Below, piece after piece: positions 10,885 to 19,275 of a DNA stretch of 64,000 bases; position 1 is the stretch's first letter, and each line of letters starts with the position of its first letter. A model generated the notes under the pieces. It searched no databases, was not told where the DNA came from, and saw nothing but the letters and a program-made list of their open reading frames with translations. Both the position numbers and the translations under genes were made by a program. Origin of the DNA: Candidatus Saccharimonadota bacterium. Its GTDB lineage: Bacteria > Patescibacteriota > Saccharimonadia > Saccharimonadales > UBA4665. The stretch spans positions 62,001 to 126,000 of the forward strand of contig PLYP01000006.1 in assembly GCA_003153395.1 (NCBI GenBank). Reading direction: 5' to 3'.

Positions 10885-11115
10885 CTATTTAACAATGAAA
10901 ATTGATGCGAAAGCGAGCAATCCAAATAGCTCTACAATAGCTACGAAAATAAGCGCTTGTCCTAAAAACTTAGCCGCTTCAGGATTTCGACCAACAGCTT
11001 GTAAGTAGTTGCCGCCGATAAGTCCAATTCCGATACCCGGGCCAATAAACCCGCCACCGATCATTAGACCCTTACCTATGATTGCCGTATTAACAGTATC
11101 TGCAATTATTGACAT
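10885..11115 (-). CDS. atpE: ATP synthase c subunit, proton type
   Basis: 76 aa hairpin of two membrane helices joined by the polar loop RNPE (43-46). The first helix has the glycine motif GGGFIGPGIGIGLIGG. The ion-binding carboxylate is Glu62 in AIVELFGLL. Sodium-binding rotors have Gln in the glycine helix and Ser/Thr after the glutamate; here these are Ile30 and Leu63, so the c-ring should bind protons. No signal-like extension is present. It sits alone between atpB and atpF as expected. Confidence 0.95.
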   Translation of the reverse strand: MSIIADTVNTAIIGKGLMIGGGFIGPGIGIGLIGGNYLQAVGRNPEAAKFLGQALIFVAIVELFGLLAFASIFIVK

Positions 11116-11170
11116 AGATCTTTCCTAACTCCTTATTAAAATTAATATTTTTTCATAACCAAACTTAAAA

Positions 11171-12028
11171 TTACCCACGAAGACCCCCAGAAGTTTGTAT
11201 CCCCATTGTTTCAGGTACACCATCTTCGGTCAAGTCTTCACTATTCTCATGCTGCTGGGAATGATTTACAGCTATCGCCAAGTACATGACGCTAAGAATC
11301 GTGAAAATATATGCCTGAAGTGCAGCGACTAAAACTTCTAGTAAAGTAAAGGGTAGGGCTGTAACGGGAGCGGCAAACTGACCTAAAAAGGCAAAAACCG
11401 CTATAACAATCTCACCAATGGTTATATTTAGAAAAAGTCGAAGCGAAAGGCTTAAAACTCTGGTTAGATCAGTAAACATTTCAAGTAGGCCAATTACAAA
11501 ATACAGTGGGTTTTTAGGACTACCGACAAAGAAATGTCGCAAATATTTTATTAATCCGCCAGATTCTTTAATTGACGCTCCGTAAACCAATAGCATTGTA
11601 ATTACGCCAAGTGCCAGAGTCCCGTTCAAATCTCCCGTAAACGGCCTAAGCAAGGGGTGTCCGCCACTTTGAAATCCCTCGCCAACTATAGGCAGTAGTC
11701 CTAGCCAGTTATTAAACAAAATGAAGAAGAAAAGTATTACAAAAAATGGCGCATATCTTCTGGCTATCTTTTTATCGTCAAAGCTATTTTCAACAAGGTT
11801 TGAAATGAAATCGACGCCTACTTCAACTATCTGCGTAAAACCTCCGCGCGGTTTAACCCGAACTTTTTTAGCAGTCCAAATAAACAGCATGCAAAGAATA
11901 ATTGCGCATACCCAGCCGTACAAGATCGAATTGGTAATGCTCAGTCCGCCGATATGTATCACCTGTCCTGGAGAAATGAATACAGTAGGCCCGGAGTCTG
12001 CCAATTTATTAAAGAGAGTGCTGATCAT
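11171..12028 (-). CDS. atpB: ATP synthase a subunit
   Basis: 285 aa membrane protein that forms the proton half-channels against the c-ring. The essential arginine is Arg197 in LSLRLFLNITIGEI; the usual LFGN is LFLN here. The segments FNNWLGLLPIVGE and ALQAYIFTILSVMYLAIA are also typical. The C-terminal tail after the last helix (HSQQHENSEDLTEDGVPET) is longer and more acidic than usual. The start overlaps the atpZ stop by 4 bases. Confidence 0.95.
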   Translation of the reverse strand: MISTLFNKLADSGPTVFISPGQVIHIGGLSITNSILYGWVCAIILCMLFIWTAKKVRVKPRGGFTQIVEVGVDFISNLVENSFDDKKIARRYAPFFVILFFFILFNNWLGLLPIVGEGFQSGGHPLLRPFTGDLNGTLALGVITMLLVYGASIKESGGLIKYLRHFFVGSPKNPLYFVIGLLEMFTDLTRVLSLSLRLFLNITIGEIVIAVFAFLGQFAAPVTALPFTLLEVLVAALQAYIFTILSVMYLAIAVNHSQQHENSEDLTEDGVPETMGIQTSGGLRG

Positions 12029-12339
12029 TTATTTTTCTCCTCGTATTTAACGGGAATACTGTTGGCTATTTTAAGCATACGCCATAATACCAAAGCCATT
12101 CCAATCATAGCTATGACAAAACCAACAATAGTGATCAGGGGAGTAGTTTTTAACTTTTTATCTAGTTCAAACCCACCAATAATTGGTACCAGAACTACAA
12201 TTGCCAGTCTCCAGCTCATATCAAGTGCCAGGCTAATAAAAACCGCACTGGGGCTACCGGTTTGTCCCACCGCGGACTTTGCTAGAAAATCTCTTTTCTT
12301 AGGCGATGGCGTCGATATTGGCGTCTTCGTCTGAATCAT
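12025..12339 (-). CDS. AtpZ/AtpI-like ATP synthase gene-1 protein
   Basis: 104 aa small membrane protein that opens the ATP synthase operon. Two membrane spans (residues about 45-60 and 68-89) flank the conserved GGFELDKKLKTTP motif, which matches the G-x-LD-x-x-(x)-T-P pattern of AtpZ/AtpI. These proteins help c-ring assembly or ion uptake for the rotor. A Ser/Thr/Lys-rich N-terminal tail of about 35 residues precedes the first span. The call rests on both motif and position. Confidence 0.8.
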   Translation of the reverse strand: MIQTKTPISTPSPKKRDFLAKSAVGQTGSPSAVFISLALDMSWRLAIVVLVPIIGGFELDKKLKTTPLITIVGFVIAMIGMALVLWRMLKIANSIPVKYEEKNK

Positions 12340-12347
12340 CTTCTTAT

Positions 12348-12377
12348 ATTATATCAGTTGTGATCTATATCACGCAA
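12348..12377 (-). promoter_or_regulatory. Leaderless promoter of the ATP synthase operon
   Basis: On the minus strand TTGCGT (12377-12372) and a perfect TATAAT (12353-12348) are 18 bases apart, and the extended TG precedes the -10 box. The ATG of atpZ follows after 8 bases with no ribosome site, so the operon mRNA should begin at or within two bases of the start codon. Confidence 0.65.
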
Positions 12378-12439
12378 GAATAGGAATAAAAAAGAAAGGT
12401 GCTTTACTTTATATAGTATAGTGATAAAATTAAACTACA

Positions 12440-12691
12440 ATGAGCGATAAAAAAATAACAGTTTATGGAGCGCAGTGGTGTGCATTTTGTCACCAGGCTA
12501 TGCATTATTTTGATGGTTTAGATGTGAAGTATACATATATAGACGTAGATAAAGACCCAAAGTCCGGTCTGGAAGCTTTAGAAAAGTCCGGTCAAAGGGG
12601 AATACCAGTAATAGATTTAGATGGCGATATAATTGTGGGTTTTGACAGGCCTAAAATTGACAGTTCTCTAAAAGCTAGACAATTAGCTTAA
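12440..12691 (+). CDS. Glutaredoxin / NrdH-like redoxin
   Basis: 83 aa thioredoxin-fold protein. The active site is Cys14-Ala-Phe-Cys17 (WCAFC) after the first strand, and the cis-proline loop is RGIPVIDLDG, followed by VGFDRPKI. These match the glutaredoxin/mycoredoxin/NrdH group. It would reduce ribonucleotide reductase or protein disulfides using low-molecular thiols or thioredoxin reductase. No ribonucleotide reductase gene is adjacent. It is divergent from the ATP synthase operon. The start follows TAAAAT (12425-12430) by 9 bases. Confidence 0.85.
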   Translation: MSDKKITVYGAQWCAFCHQAMHYFDGLDVKYTYIDVDKDPKSGLEALEKSGQRGIPVIDLDGDIIVGFDRPKIDSSLKARQLA

Positions 12692-12752
12692 TACAAGCAT
12701 ATTCTTCACAGACTTATACCTTTAATTTGTAGTACTATTAAAACCTATAGTT

Positions 12753-13322
12753 ATGGCTTTTGAGGATTATAAAACTAAAGATTCTGTGGTAATTGTCTAT
12801 ACCGGCGAAGGCAAGGGTAAGACCACTGCCGCACTTGGACTCATGACCAGGGCTCTAGGCAGTCGGTATAAAGTAGCTTTTATCCAGTTTATTAAATTCT
12901 GGGGCGTCGGCGAGCATGTGTTTATTAGAGACATTATGCCCATGTATAAAGATCAGCTATTTTTTTATAAAGGCGGCAAAGGCTTCTATAAGGCCAAGGA
13001 TCTTTCCGAGCAACATATATCTAATGAAAAACATGAAGCTTTTGCCCAGGCAACCTATAAAGTAGCCCTGGAATGTGCGGTTTCAGGCAAATATGATCTA
13101 GTCATATGCGATGAGATTAATAACGCCGCCAAAGAACATTTAATATCAATATCGCAGCTTGAAGACCTCATTAAAAAGAGAGCCAAAAATACCAGTCTTT
13201 GTCTAACTGGCAGAGACTTTCCAAAATCTCTCATGAACTATGCTGATATAGCCACGGACATGAAAAAGATTAAGCATCATTTTGATAAAAAGTACTTGGC
13301 TAATAAAGGGATCGATTTTTAG
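12753..13322 (+). CDS. Corrinoid adenosyltransferase (CobA/CobO type)
   Basis: 189 aa P-loop protein. Walker A GEGKGKT is at 18-24; VAFIQFIKFWGVGE, YDLVICDEINNA and the end HHFDKKYLANKGIDF match the CobA/CobO family closely. The enzyme moves the adenosyl group of ATP to cob(I)alamin to make adenosylcobalamin. No other cobalamin gene is in the window, so it more likely serves salvage for a B12-dependent enzyme such as class II ribonucleotide reductase. An ATP-binding role alone cannot be excluded. Confidence 0.85.
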   Translation: MAFEDYKTKDSVVIVYTGEGKGKTTAALGLMTRALGSRYKVAFIQFIKFWGVGEHVFIRDIMPMYKDQLFFYKGGKGFYKAKDLSEQHISNEKHEAFAQATYKVALECAVSGKYDLVICDEINNAAKEHLISISQLEDLIKKRAKNTSLCLTGRDFPKSLMNYADIATDMKKIKHHFDKKYLANKGIDF

Positions 13323-13349
13323 CCCAAGAGGCTGATACACTTAAAGCTA

Positions 13350-13871
13350 ATGGAATCACCTAGGCTATTTATATTCATCGGTTATCCTGGAGCCGGCAAA
13401 ACCACAATATCTAAGATAATAGCCGAACAAACAGGCGCCAAGCATTTATGGGCTGACGTTGAAAGGCATAGACTTTTTCCCAACCCAACTCATTCGCCGC
13501 AGGAAAGCGCTGAGTTATATGAAAGACTTAATGAGGCTACTGATTACTTATTAAAGCAAGGTAAAAGCGTAGTATTTGATACTAATTTTAATTTTTTTGT
13601 TGACAGAGAAAAACTTAGAGAAATAGCTAAACAGAATAATGCCCAAACTGTGCTTATTTGGGTAAATACACCTGAGCGCATAGCAAAGGAAAGATCTGTT
13701 AAAACAAAACAAAGCCGTAATTTATACTCAATGAATATGTCTAGCGATCAGTTCGATTCAATCGTTTCAAAAATGGAAAAGCCAAAAGAAAAAGAATCGG
13801 CAGTTATCATAGATGGCTCTAATTTAGACAAACAAACGGTACTGGATCAACTTAACCTTAAGCCACATTAG
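13350..13871 (+). CDS. P-loop kinase of the zeta-toxin/PNK-like AAA_33 type
   Basis: 173 aa. Walker A GYPGAGKT lies at 11-18, with a Walker-B-like VVFDTNFNF near residue 75 and a lid arginine region (TPERIAKERSVKTKQSR) near 110. This is the plan of AAA_33 small-molecule or polynucleotide kinases and zeta-like proteins. The substrate is unknown, and no antitoxin-like gene is next to it. Start: TACACT (13336-13341) lies 8 bases before the ATG. The last 14 bases overlap the convergent glycosyltransferase gene. Confidence 0.7.
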   Translation: MESPRLFIFIGYPGAGKTTISKIIAEQTGAKHLWADVERHRLFPNPTHSPQESAELYERLNEATDYLLKQGKSVVFDTNFNFFVDREKLREIAKQNNAQTVLIWVNTPERIAKERSVKTKQSRNLYSMNMSSDQFDSIVSKMEKPKEKESAVIIDGSNLDKQTVLDQLNLKPH

Positions 13872-14703
13872 CCGTTGGATCGACTCGAGACAGCGTAGGT
13901 CGCGGAGACACTAAGTGAGCCCAGCTAAATTTATCTAATTCTTTATCATATCCACGGTAAAGTATCTTGCCCGGTAGATAACATAGTGCACATACCATAA
14001 CTACAGGATAGATATGCTTTTTAACTTTTATTTTATGCAGGGCATACGTTCTAGGACTCATATTAACGTAGCTCATAAAGTCTAAAAAATTCATATCTAT
14101 TCTTCTAGACGAAACAAAAGCTGTTAACTTCTCGTCCTGAATAATATTGCCCCCTATAGCCGTCAGATGAATAGCAATATCAAAGTCTTCATGTAAATTT
14201 CCGCTGTTGCAGAGACTATTTCTAACGGCTGTCCACGCCTTTCTTCTAATAGCCATATTAGCGCCCCATAAATACATATCTTTTTTTAGCTTTTTAGATA
14301 AGCTTCTCCTGAAAAACAGATCGACAGAGTCAACCAAATCGCTGGCAGCGACATTGTAATAATTGGCGACACCGGTTACTGCGTCGATGCTCTCATCTAT
14401 AAATATTCTCTTAATATTAGCTGTCCAGTCTTCTGGAATAACAGTATCACCATCAATTCGCGCTATGATATCTCCACTCGCTTTATCGAATCCTAGAGTT
14501 CTAGCATGCACTACTCCCTGCGTTTTCTGTTGAAGAACAGTAACGAACCCAAAACTTCTGGCTATAAACTCAGTATTATCTGATGAGTTGTTATCTACTA
14601 CTATCACTTGGTGTGGCTTTAGTTTCTGCCTAGAAATAGCAAGCAAACAAGCCTCTAGCTGTTCGGCTTCGTTGTATACTGGGATGACAATGCTTATTTT
14701 CAT
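13858..14703 (-). CDS. Glycosyltransferase family 2
   Basis: 281 aa GT-A fold enzyme. It opens with ISIVIPVYNEAEQLEACL, then VVDNNSSDNT (36-44) and the metal-binding DGD triad (84-86, RIDGDTVIP). A further conserved stretch is NLHEDFDIAIHLT near residue 165. It should transfer a sugar from an NDP donor to an envelope polysaccharide or lipid. One hydrophobic segment near residue 240 could anchor it. It is divergent from the membrane-anchored glycosidase at 14724, which suggests related envelope roles. Confidence 0.85.
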   Translation of the reverse strand: MKISIVIPVYNEAEQLEACLLAISRQKLKPHQVIVVDNNSSDNTEFIARSFGFVTVLQQKTQGVVHARTLGFDKASGDIIARIDGDTVIPEDWTANIKRIFIDESIDAVTGVANYYNVAASDLVDSVDLFFRRSLSKKLKKDMYLWGANMAIRRKAWTAVRNSLCNSGNLHEDFDIAIHLTAIGGNIIQDEKLTAFVSSRRIDMNFLDFMSYVNMSPRTYALHKIKVKKHIYPVVMVCALCYLPGKILYRGYDKELDKFSWAHLVSPRPTLSRVDPTANVA

Positions 14704-14723
14704 TTAACTTCTATTTAAATTAT

Positions 14724-15821
14724 ATGGCAAAACCTAACATATCGTATAAAAACCAACTGTTAAAACGCTTAAAGACTCGTCTTATTAGTTATTGGCAAAG
14801 AAGCCTGCTTACTAAACTTTTCGTGATTGTCATAATACTCGTCATTGTCTTAACGCTAGCTATGTTCGGCGTAGGTCAGTGGTATTTGTCAAGTGAAAAA
14901 AGTAAGCCGCTGCAACTCGGTGTTAGCTTTATTCCTGACTATGCTCAAAGTTTGGGGGAAAATCCACAGTCAGCAATGGACGCCTTACTCTCTATTGGAG
15001 TTAGGCAGTTTCGACTAGTAAGTTACTGGAGCGATATTGAAACTTCGCCTGGACATTACGATTTTTCTCAGCTTGACTGGGAATTTAAAAAAGCCGAGTC
15101 CAAACATGCAACTATTATCTTAACCCTCGGACTGCGCCAGCCTCGGTGGCCAGAATGTCATGCACCGTCCTGGATCAATATATCGGCCCCAGAAAAATCC
15201 TGGCAGCCAGCACTGGAATCAGTGATGCAAAAAGTAGTAGATAGATATAAGGGTTCTCCCAGCTTAGAAGAATATCAATTAGAAAATGAGTACTTCCTGC
15301 AGGGATTTGGTAACTGCACTAATTTTGATCGTAATAGATTAGTTAGTGAATATAACTTAGTTAAGACTTTAGACCCATCCCATTCGGTAATAATTGGTAG
15401 AAGTAATAATACTATTGGATTTCCATCAGGAAAGCCTAGAGCAGACATATATAGTATATCTGTATATACAAGGGTATGGGATGCAAATGTCTCACATCGC
15501 TATTTAGAATATCCGTATCCTTCTTGGTACTATGCATTCCTTGCCGGATTTGAAAAAATATTTTTGCACAGAGATATGATAATAGCTGAAATGCAGGCCG
15601 AAGCCTGGCCTCCAAACGGTAAATCAATTACTGATATTAGTTTAAGCGAACAAAATAAATCACTAAGTGCAAAAAGGTTACAGGGCAGGTTCGAATTTGG
15701 TAAAGCTACAGGAATGAGACAGATAGAAATGTGGGGATCGGAATATTGGTATTACAGATTAACCGTATTGCATGACCCAAGTCTTTGGAATGTAGCAAAA
15801 CACGAATTTTCGCAGAATTAA
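14724..15821 (+). CDS. Membrane-anchored glycoside hydrolase-like TIM barrel
   Basis: 365 aa. A cytoplasmic basic tail is followed by one membrane span (about 31-51) and an extracellular domain with clan GH-A features: GVRQFRLVSYWSDIETSPG on strand 2, YQLENEYF with candidate acid/base Glu187 or Glu189 on strand 4, and IIAEMQAE with candidate nucleophile Glu289 on strand 7. It probably cuts a glycan at the outer surface. The closest family is cellulase/beta-glycosidase-like, and the substrate is unknown. The start is leaderless, with TATTTA 6 bases before the ATG. Confidence 0.65.
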   Translation: MAKPNISYKNQLLKRLKTRLISYWQRSLLTKLFVIVIILVIVLTLAMFGVGQWYLSSEKSKPLQLGVSFIPDYAQSLGENPQSAMDALLSIGVRQFRLVSYWSDIETSPGHYDFSQLDWEFKKAESKHATIILTLGLRQPRWPECHAPSWINISAPEKSWQPALESVMQKVVDRYKGSPSLEEYQLENEYFLQGFGNCTNFDRNRLVSEYNLVKTLDPSHSVIIGRSNNTIGFPSGKPRADIYSISVYTRVWDANVSHRYLEYPYPSWYYAFLAGFEKIFLHRDMIIAEMQAEAWPPNGKSITDISLSEQNKSLSAKRLQGRFEFGKATGMRQIEMWGSEYWYYRLTVLHDPSLWNVAKHEFSQN

Positions 15822-15824
15822 ATA

Positions 15825-16853
15825 TTAATCAGTAATAGTTCCAGGTTTTTTACCCACGCCTAAACCTTGAAGCATAATTGCTGCATGTAAATTAATATCG
15901 TTTGCACCGGCATGATGCATGCCTTTTAAGCGCAATGCCTGAACGCGCTTGCCGTAGCTTGCTATTAATCTACCTGTTAGGAATTGCATCGGCACATCGG
16001 GTGCCAGCTCACTTTTACTACCCCACGCAATAGTCATTTCAGTTGGCTGAGAATCAAGCGCTTCTATGGTTGCTTCTTCAAAGTGTTCGTGAGCTAGATT
16101 GCTGGCTATAGCAATATTACTTAATCTCATAAGTCCAACTATATAGCTAGCCAAACTGCCAAGATTATCTTTGCCGCGTATTTGACTGTAGGGAGCACTC
16201 TCCGCTTGCTTGATATAGCCTTTTACTTTCCTGTTTGTCCACGCAAACCTGGCAGGCAGCCTGATCAAACCCAAAGAGACTACCGCTGCGGGTTCAGCGT
16301 AAACGCCTTTATCTACATATTGATCGTATTGCTGTGAGTGAACGGTAGCAGTTACGGCTTTATTGGCCCCATAAGAATAACCGAGATGTGCCGTGTCTGT
16401 AATATTGCTATCATATAGATGTTCTAATAATGGCTCAACAAATGCTTTTAAGTCATGATTCCAATAACTGCCAAAAGCTTCTTTGGCAGTTATTTTACCC
16501 ATATCGTGACCGGGGCTGCTTGGATTGCCGACTAACATCAACCTTTGGCTAGGGTCGCTTCCAAAGAGTCGCATTCCGTTCATAATCATATTTTCATCAA
16601 GCGAACAACCCATTGGAAGATGGTAAACACGCATAGCTGATTCATCAAAATCATCTCTGGGCACAAAAGTTAGTATCTCTATAGGGTTTTTACTGTGTTT
16701 TGGTTGAACGGTACGTAAATTTTCATCAACCCTATAAAGAGCAGCTAACTCTTCAAAAGTTTTTTGATCTTGCCATGCTGCTGTTTCACCAATTGCTTGA
16801 ACAATTACTGGATCAAAATCAGCATAACCGTGTAAATATTCCAAAGATTTCAT
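15825..16853 (-). CDS. Alpha/beta-hydrolase-like protein
   Basis: 342 aa. The nucleophile elbow GYSYG, with Ser160, lies in LGYSYGANKAVTATVHSQ. A late histidine (LRLKGMHHAGAND, near residue 318) and an aspartate/glutamate before it could complete a triad. The segment RLMLVGNPSSPGHDMG resembles the oxyanion strand. There is no signal peptide. Its substrate is unknown. It is convergent with the glycosidase gene, only 3 bases apart. Confidence 0.6.
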   Translation of the reverse strand: MKSLEYLHGYADFDPVIVQAIGETAAWQDQKTFEELAALYRVDENLRTVQPKHSKNPIEILTFVPRDDFDESAMRVYHLPMGCSLDENMIMNGMRLFGSDPSQRLMLVGNPSSPGHDMGKITAKEAFGSYWNHDLKAFVEPLLEHLYDSNITDTAHLGYSYGANKAVTATVHSQQYDQYVDKGVYAEPAAVVSLGLIRLPARFAWTNRKVKGYIKQAESAPYSQIRGKDNLGSLASYIVGLMRLSNIAIASNLAHEHFEEATIEALDSQPTEMTIAWGSKSELAPDVPMQFLTGRLIASYGKRVQALRLKGMHHAGANDINLHAAIMLQGLGVGKKPGTITD

Positions 16854-16884
16854 TAATTAACTATTTTAACATAATTATAGTTGT

Positions 16885-16913
16885 TTGTCATCTGATGTGA
16901 ACTTGCTTACAAT
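16885..16913 (+). promoter_or_regulatory. Leaderless promoter of smpB
   Basis: TTGTCA (16885-16890) and TACAAT (16908-16913) are 17 bases apart. The ATG follows after 6 bases, so the predicted transcription start coincides with the A of the start codon. Confidence 0.65.
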
Positions 16914-16919
16914 ATAAGA

Positions 16920-17384
16920 ATGACTAAAAAGAATCGCAGTCAAACCAAGAAAATAACTAACCGACGAGCCTACTACGATTATGAACTCGGCGATTCTTTA
17001 ATAGTGGGCATAGAACTGAGTGGACCTGAAACGAGAAGCCTAAGGATGGGTCATGGCCAACTGCGAGGAGCATACGTAACGGTGAAAAATAATGAGCTTT
17101 TCTTAATAAATGCCACCATTACAGGATCAAGCGGTGTGCCGATTGATGAAACAGATAAAACTAGAGCCAGAAAGCTGCTGGCTAAGCGTAAAGAAATTGC
17201 TGCGCTAATTGCTGTAAAACAGCAAGGGAAAACAATTGTACCCTTGGAATTACTTACGAATGGTAGATATATTAAACTGAGAATTGCATTAGGCAAAGGT
17301 AAAAAGCAATACGATAAAAGGCAAGCGTTAAAACTAAAAGATGATAAGAGACAAACAGACGCAACACTTAAGTCGATCCGTTAA
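16920..17384 (+). CDS. smpB: SsrA-binding protein SmpB
   Basis: 154 aa, normal length. The OB-fold signatures are clear: RRAYYDYELGDSLIVGIELSG at the N-terminus, ETRSLRMGHGQLRGAYV, then RKLLAKRKEIAAL and IVPLELLTNGRYIKLRIALGKGKKQYDKR. The basic C-terminal tail (LKLKDDKRQTDATLKSIR) enters the empty mRNA channel. SmpB delivers tmRNA to stalled ribosomes. No tmRNA gene was recognised in the window. It lies just upstream of tRNA-Asn. Confidence 0.93.
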   Translation: MTKKNRSQTKKITNRRAYYDYELGDSLIVGIELSGPETRSLRMGHGQLRGAYVTVKNNELFLINATITGSSGVPIDETDKTRARKLLAKRKEIAALIAVKQQGKTIVPLELLTNGRYIKLRIALGKGKKQYDKRQALKLKDDKRQTDATLKSIR

Positions 17385-17436
17385 GACAGACATTTACAAT
17401 CAGTTATTTAGCCGTTAGAATAAACAAGTTCAATAG

Positions 17437-17511
17437 TCCGGGGTAGCTCAGCGGTAGAGCGGGTGGCTGTTAACCACTAGGTCGCTGGTTCGAATCCAGT
17501 CCCCGGAGCCA
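17437..17511 (+). tRNA. tRNA-Asn (GTT)
   Basis: 75 bases including encoded CCA. The acceptor TCCGGGG pairs with CCCCGGA, the D arm is AGCTCAGCGGTAGAGC, and the anticodon arm GGTGG-CTGTTAA-CCACT gives GTT (Asn). The T arm is CTGGTTCGAATCCAG. The gene is intact, and its 3' end is the left boundary of the mobile island. The recombinase gene on the other strand reads back into it as far as the anticodon loop. Confidence 0.96.
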
Positions 17512-18996
17512 AGATTTAGTTTTTACCATCTCTGCGATAGCATCAAAGGGCTCTAACAGATTAAAAACCAGCCTTTCACCGTCCAATTTCGCGTTAGGAA
17601 GTAAAAAGTTAATTAGGAACCGTTTTTGTTCGAGTTGCGTACTTGCAGCTTCAAATAGTTCAGCACCACGGCTTGCAACGTCCAATATGTACGATGCACC
17701 AATAACAAAGGCTTTGTCGCCACTAGCGTGGTCTTGCAGCTCCTGAGCAATCATCTTCTGTTTATCTTCTCGCTCTTTAACCATATCCTCAAATAGCTGT
17801 GGGCGCGTCTTAAACTGCTTTCTATCGTTGAAAAGCTCCTTTATCTCCTCGTCAATGGCATTAAACTGCTTTTGGAGTCGTGCCCGATTACTCTTATAGT
17901 GGGCTTGCTCGCTATCGTGGTTACGCTCAATTTCGGCGATGATATTGGGCAATTCCTCTTTGGGCACCTTAATTGAAGCCAGTAGCTCTTTAACCTGGGC
18001 TACTAGCTTATCCTCGTTAATATACTTAGCGCCGTGCTTGCCAGCATACTCAGTGCACTTCATTATGTTGTACTTATCTTTTTTACGGTCAGTGCTAATA
18101 CTGTAGCCACACTCGTTGCACTTTAAGTTCTTAAACAGGAACTGCTTGCCAATGTAATTAGTCCGATTGGTAGCGCGCGCTTGCTTTACCTCTTGGCACC
18201 TATCCCACAGCCACGGCTGTATAAGAGCACCGTAATGGTGGTCATATTTTCCGCCGTTATAGCGCATGGTGCCTATGTAAAATGGGTTATTCAGGATCTC
18301 TTCCCATTGACCCTTGGTAATGGCCTTGCGTAGCTTAGTGTTGCTCACCAAGCCAGCTTTTTTCATAGCATTGGCGATTGCCGCATATGATAAACCCGTA
18401 GAGCGCAGCTCAAAGCCCTTAACGATATGCTGGCTACGTTCGGGGTCAGGTTTTATATGTTTAATGGGGTCGCCTTTGGCATCTTTACCTTTTTCATAGT
18501 TGATGTAACCTAGGGGGGCTTTGCCAGGCCACTCGCCATCGTTTAGTTTTTGGTCAAAGCGGCGCTTTACGTTATCCCGTATGGCACTAGAGTAGTACCC
18601 AGCTAGGGCTATGCCAATGTCCAATCGGAACAAGTCGGCAGCGGGTGAGTTTTTATGCACAAACAGGTTGTCGCCAGGAAAGTGTATCTCTATCTTACCT
18701 TGGCGGAATAGCCTCGTAAGTATTTGGCGTTCCTCTGATGAGCTGTCCCTAGTAAAGCGGTCAATTTTATCAAACACAACAATCGCAAAGTCATTGCTGG
18801 CAAGCAGTGGCGCGATTACATTTTCATGGAACTTTTTACGGTTCTCCTTAAAGGCCGTTTCGTCAAACTCTTTATAGGTATAGTCTTTGCCCTCTACCCA
18901 GTGTCTGTCGTTGGCGTAATTGAATAGTTTTTGTTTTTGAGCTGGCAATGCTTCAAGTTGTGCTGGGTCTGAAACCCGTGCGATTAAATAGTTCAT
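17470..18996 (-). CDS. Large serine recombinase (integrase)
   Basis: 508 aa. The N-terminal resolvase domain has the catalytic serine in ARVSDPAQ (Ser9) and the arginine pair in DKIDRFTRD. A Recombinase domain follows (GYINYEKG to NPFYIGTMRYNGGKYDHHYG), then a zinc ribbon CNECGYSISTD..MKCTEY near residue 300 and a long coiled coil. It should catalyse integration and excision of the island. The last 13 residues, WLRGLDSNQRPSG, are encoded entirely by the antisense strand of tRNA-Asn, so the C-terminus was created by insertion at the tRNA. Confidence 0.93.
   Translation of the reverse strand: MNYLIARVSDPAQLEALPAQKQKLFNYANDRHWVEGKDYTYKEFDETAFKENRKKFHENVIAPLLASNDFAIVVFDKIDRFTRDSSSEERQILTRLFRQGKIEIHFPGDNLFVHKNSPAADLFRLDIGIALAGYYSSAIRDNVKRRFDQKLNDGEWPGKAPLGYINYEKGKDAKGDPIKHIKPDPERSQHIVKGFELRSTGLSYAAIANAMKKAGLVSNTKLRKAITKGQWEEILNNPFYIGTMRYNGGKYDHHYGALIQPWLWDRCQEVKQARATNRTNYIGKQFLFKNLKCNECGYSISTDRKKDKYNIMKCTEYAGKHGAKYINEDKLVAQVKELLASIKVPKEELPNIIAEIERNHDSEQAHYKSNRARLQKQFNAIDEEIKELFNDRKQFKTRPQLFEDMVKEREDKQKMIAQELQDHASGDKAFVIGASYILDVASRGAELFEAASTQLEQKRFLINFLLPNAKLDGERLVFNLLEPFDAIAEMVKTKSWLRGLDSNQRPSG
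17505..17513 (+). mobile_element. Left attachment site candidate at tRNA-Asn 3' end
   Basis: GGAGCCAAG at the discriminator/CCA end of tRNA-Asn recurs at 30460-30468, beyond the last gene of the island, and again at 31753-31761. It is the best candidate for the left core. Nine bases is short, so a chance match is possible. Confidence 0.45.
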
Positions 18997-19059
18997 GTTA
19001 TCTCCTTAAATTGATAGTACAGGAGGTCACCTTGATGCGCAGCTCCTGTACATTAAATG

Positions 19060-19275
19060 TTAAATATCGTTATCCACAGAGGCTGCTTTTGCTTGTTCTT
19101 CCAGCCAATCCTTATGCTGTTGGTCAAGCACAATAAGCAGTTCAATATACCGAACAAGGTTAAACCTCATCTCGGCCTCTTGCTGGGCAGTTAGCTGCCT
19201 ACCATAGAGCTTCTCATAGCTGCTCTTAAGCTCACCGTCATCGGCGGGTGGCGCCTGTACTTGTGGCTTATTCAT
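19060..19275 (-). CDS. Small hypothetical protein downstream of RepA-like ATPase
   Basis: 71 aa, not recognised. The sequence is hydrophilic with a helical middle part (LTAQQEAEMRFNLVRYIELL) and no membrane span or cysteine. Its ATG overlaps the end of the RepA-like gene by 8 bases, so the two are probably co-translated. It precedes the recombinase gene by 63 bases. Position suggests an accessory role in replication or excision of the element, for instance a small directionality factor. That role is only a guess. Confidence 0.6.
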   Translation of the reverse strand: MNKPQVQAPPADDGELKSSYEKLYGRQLTAQQEAEMRFNLVRYIELLIVLDQQHKDWLEEQAKAASVDNDI

